From the NCBI GenBank assembly GCA_023451915.1, contig JAEXXS010000516.1, forward strand, positions 1 to 7,779: DNA of 7,779 bases, given 5' to 3'. Shown piece after piece: positions 6,291-7,779 of this stretch. The number at the start of each line of letters is the position of its first letter. The stretch's first letter is position 1. Source of the stretch: Pseudomonadota bacterium (GTDB lineage: Bacteria; Pseudomonadota; Alphaproteobacteria; Rhizobiales; Rhizobiaceae). The notes under the pieces were generated by a model, which saw nothing but the letters and a program-made list of their open reading frames with translations, ran no database searches and was not told the origin of the DNA. Made by a program: the position numbers and the translations under genes.

Positions 6291-7037
6291 TCAGGCGCTC
6301 AGCTTTTCCATCACTTCGTCGCTTACTTCGAAGTTGGTGTAGACGTTCTGCACGTCGTCATCATCTTCAAGCGTGTTGAGAAGCTTGAGAACGGAGCGGG
6401 CCTTTTCTTCGTCCAGCTCGGTATTGGTCTGCGGCTTCCAGATCGTCTTGATCGATTCGGCTTCGCCAAGGGCTGCTTCCAGCGCCTTCGACACTTCACC
6501 GATATCTTCGAAAGCGCAGATGATGACGTGCTCTTCCTCACCGGACTGCACATCCTCGGCGCCAGCTTCGATAGCCGCTTCCATGACCTTGTCGGCATCG
6601 CCGACGGAGGACTTGTAGACGATTTCGCCAACGCGATCGAACATGAAGGAAACCGAACCGGTTTCGCCCAGCGCCCCGCCCGACTTGGTAAAGGCTGCGC
6701 GGACGTTGGAGGCGGTGCGGTTGCGATTGTCGGTCAGCGCTTCAACGATAACCGAAACGCCGCCGGGGCCGCGGCCCTCATAGCGCACTTCATCATAGTT
6801 TTCGCCGTCATTGCCGGCGGCCTTCTTGATTGCGCGCTCGATATTGTCCTTGGGCATCGACTGCGCCTTGGCGTTCTGGATCGCCAGACGCAGGCGCGGA
6901 TTCATCGTCGGGTCAGGCAGACCCTGCTTGGCGGCGACGGTAATTTCGCGTCCGAGCTTGGAAAACATTTTCGACCGCACGGCGTCCTGACGGCCCTTGC
7001 GGTGCATGATGTTCTTAAACTGTGAATGGCCAGCCAT
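6291..7037 (-). CDS. yebC: YebC/TACO1 family protein
   Basis: Member of the YebC/PmpR/TACO1 family. It was long annotated as a DNA-binding regulator; more recent work on bacterial YebC proteins and mitochondrial TACO1 points to a ribosome-associated role at difficult, proline-rich sequences. The 248-aa product has the family length and order: [19 protein letters not shown] at the N terminus, [10 protein letters not shown] (24-33), the GPGG motif with [38 protein letters not shown], and an acidic [16 protein letters not shown] near the end. The start has AGGGG four bases upstream on the minus strand and agrees with the family, so it is secure. In many alphaproteobacteria yebC lies next to ruvC; here the visible upstream neighbour is a divergent GntR regulator and the downstream one is rpmE. 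Regulation cannot be read from the 243-base upstream gap. Confidence 0.95.
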   Translation of the reverse strand: MAGHSQFKNIMHRKGRQDAVRSKMFSKLGREITVAAKQGLPDPTMNPRLRLAIQNAKAQSMPKDNIERAIKKAAGNDGENYDEVRYEGRGPGGVSVIVEALTDNRNRTASNVRAAFTKSGGALGETGSVSFMFDRVGEIVYKSSVGDADKVMEAAIEAGAEDVQSGEEEHVIICAFEDIGEVSKALEAALGEAESIKTIWKPQTNTELDEEKARSVLKLLNTLEDDDDVQNVYTNFEVSDEVMEKLSA

Positions 7038-7146
7038 GGCACCCCTGTTCTGTTCTAATCGTCGCGCACGGAGAAGCGTTACGCATGAACAGACAATCTC
7101 ACGCAGAGAGTATCACGCAGGCGGGGCCGCAAGTCCGGCCACAATG

Positions 7147-7175
7147 CTTTCCGTGCAGAATGGCGGCGTTATAAG
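7147..7175 (+). promoter_or_regulatory. Possible promoter in the yebC/gntR gap
   Basis: CTTTCC (7147-7152) and TATAAG (7170-7175) are 17 bases apart and point toward the GntR gene, leaving a leader of about 100 bases. The match is modest and motif-only. Elsewhere in the 243-base gap (7038-7280) I see a direct repeat TCACGCAG (7099-7106 and 7113-7120) and a 10-bp palindrome at 7267-7276, but no gene. Confidence 0.2.
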
Positions 7176-7266
7176 GAATTGAGCCTCATTCGTCCAGCAA
7201 AAGCGCGGATCAAGGCCCTCACCTGTCAAAAAATTCAATAAGGCTCGACCGGGGCGACAAAGCAGC

Positions 7267-7276
7267 TTATCGATAA
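7267..7276. promoter_or_regulatory. Palindrome next to the GntR start, possible operator
   Basis: TTATCGATAA is a perfect 10-bp palindrome ending four bases before the GntR ATG, in the place where a Shine-Dalgarno would be expected. An autoregulatory site is possible, but a 10-bp AT-rich palindrome also arises by chance. Confidence 0.2.
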
Positions 7277-7280
7277 AATC

Positions 7281-7779
7281 ATGAATCAACGCCCGCTAGA
7301 CCCGTCCCCAAAGGTCCCGAACGAGACCATCGCTGCCCGTATCAGCCGGGTTCTGGCCGACCGTATCATCGAGGGGGAAATCGAGCCGGGCACCAAATTG
7401 CGCCAGGATCACATCGCCGAAGAGTTCCAGACCAGCCATGTGCCGGTGCGCGAAGCGTTTCGGCGGCTGGAAGCGCAGGGGCTTGCCGTTTCGGAGCCGC
7501 GCCGGGGCGTGCGCGTCGCGTCCTTTGATATCAGCGAGATTCGCGAAGTGGCGGAAATGCGCGCAGCGCTTGAAGTGCTTGCCCTGCGACATGCCGCTCC
7601 GCACATCACCCGCGCTACGCTCGACGCCGCCGAACGCGCCACGCTCGATGGCGACAAGTCACGCGATGTCAGAAGCTGGGAAGACGCCAACCGGCGCTTT
7701 CACCGGCTCATTCTGGAACCATGCCGGATGCCGCGCCTGCTCGCCGCCATTGACGACCTGCACGCGGCCAGCGCGCGGT
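7281..7779 (+). CDS. GntR-family regulator, FadR/FCD subgroup (3' end outside window)
   Basis: DNA-binding transcription factor; the visible 166 codons stay open to the window edge, so the C-terminal part is missing. Residues about 17-82 form the GntR winged helix: ISRVLADRIIEGEIEPGTKL, then IAEEFQTSHVPVREAFRRLEAQGL and the wing segment SEPRRGVRVA. An FCD-type helical effector domain begins near 84 (DISEIREVAEMRAALEVLAL), with NRRFH at 137-141. The FCD metal ligands are usually Asp and three His; here the first position is Asn137, which occurs in some members. The ATG at 7281 is the only possible start, because an in-frame TAA sits at 7239-7241 with no start codon between. There is no good Shine-Dalgarno. 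It is divergent from yebC. The ligand and targets cannot be inferred; FCD regulators commonly sense small organic acids. Confidence 0.9.
   Translation, partial: MNQRPLDPSPKVPNETIAARISRVLADRIIEGEIEPGTKLRQDHIAEEFQTSHVPVREAFRRLEAQGLAVSEPRRGVRVASFDISEIREVAEMRAALEVLALRHAAPHITRATLDAAERATLDGDKSRDVRSWEDANRRFHRLILEPCRMPRLLAAIDDLHAASAR

Noticed and set aside
6528..7025. 165-codon + strand open frame opposite yebC
   Set aside because: It is antisense to a highly conserved gene and has no family features.
6997..7182. Small + strand open frame across the yebC start and the following gap
   Set aside because: Half of it is antisense to yebC; composition and lack of a ribosome site argue against translation.

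Overview
The window reads as core chromosome of an alphaproteobacterium of the order Hyphomicrobiales (Rhizobiales), most likely Brucellaceae (Brucella/Ochrobactrum group). The reasons are the high-GC coding sequence, an EF-P and a cysteine-free L31 of alphaproteobacterial type, and a 104-bp palindromic intergenic element that resembles the Bru-RS repeats of Brucella. The genus is inferred from pattern recognition; no search was run.

Layout, left to right. On the + strand: elongation factor P (18-578), a SuhB-type inositol monophosphatase (787-1578, followed by a strong terminator at 1611-1641), then a two-gene operon of a four-TM MotA/TolQ/ExbB-type channel protein (1731-2780) and a MotB-like protein with one TM, a long coiled coil and an OmpA domain (2786-3817). 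That operon ends in the palindromic repeat (3830-3933). The last three bases of the repeat are also the stop codon of the convergent minus-strand ABC exporter half-transporter (3931-5748). A divergent intergenic region (5749-5930) then leads to rpmE (ribosomal protein L31, + strand, 5931-6152). rpmE converges on yebC (minus strand, 6291-7037), and each has its own terminator between them. Last, a GntR/FCD-family regulator starts at 7281 on the + strand and runs off the right edge; it is clear from direct translation. No intergenic gap exceeds 300 bases.

How the genes relate. Four products touch the ribosome or RNA synthesis: EF-P and YebC (relief of ribosome stalling), L31 (large subunit) and SuhB (a phosphatase that in E. 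coli also takes part in rRNA antitermination). Three are envelope proteins: the motor-like channel pair and the ABC exporter. There is no tRNA, rRNA, CRISPR array, transposase or clear horizontal-transfer signature.

The part most worth following is the stand-alone MotA-like/OmpA-like gene pair. It has the residues expected of an ion-driven, peptidoglycan-anchored stator, but no flagellar, Tol, Ton or Zorya genes beside it. The repeat that supplies a stop codon and the 13-bp tandem duplication directly in front of rpmE are smaller but directly visible oddities.
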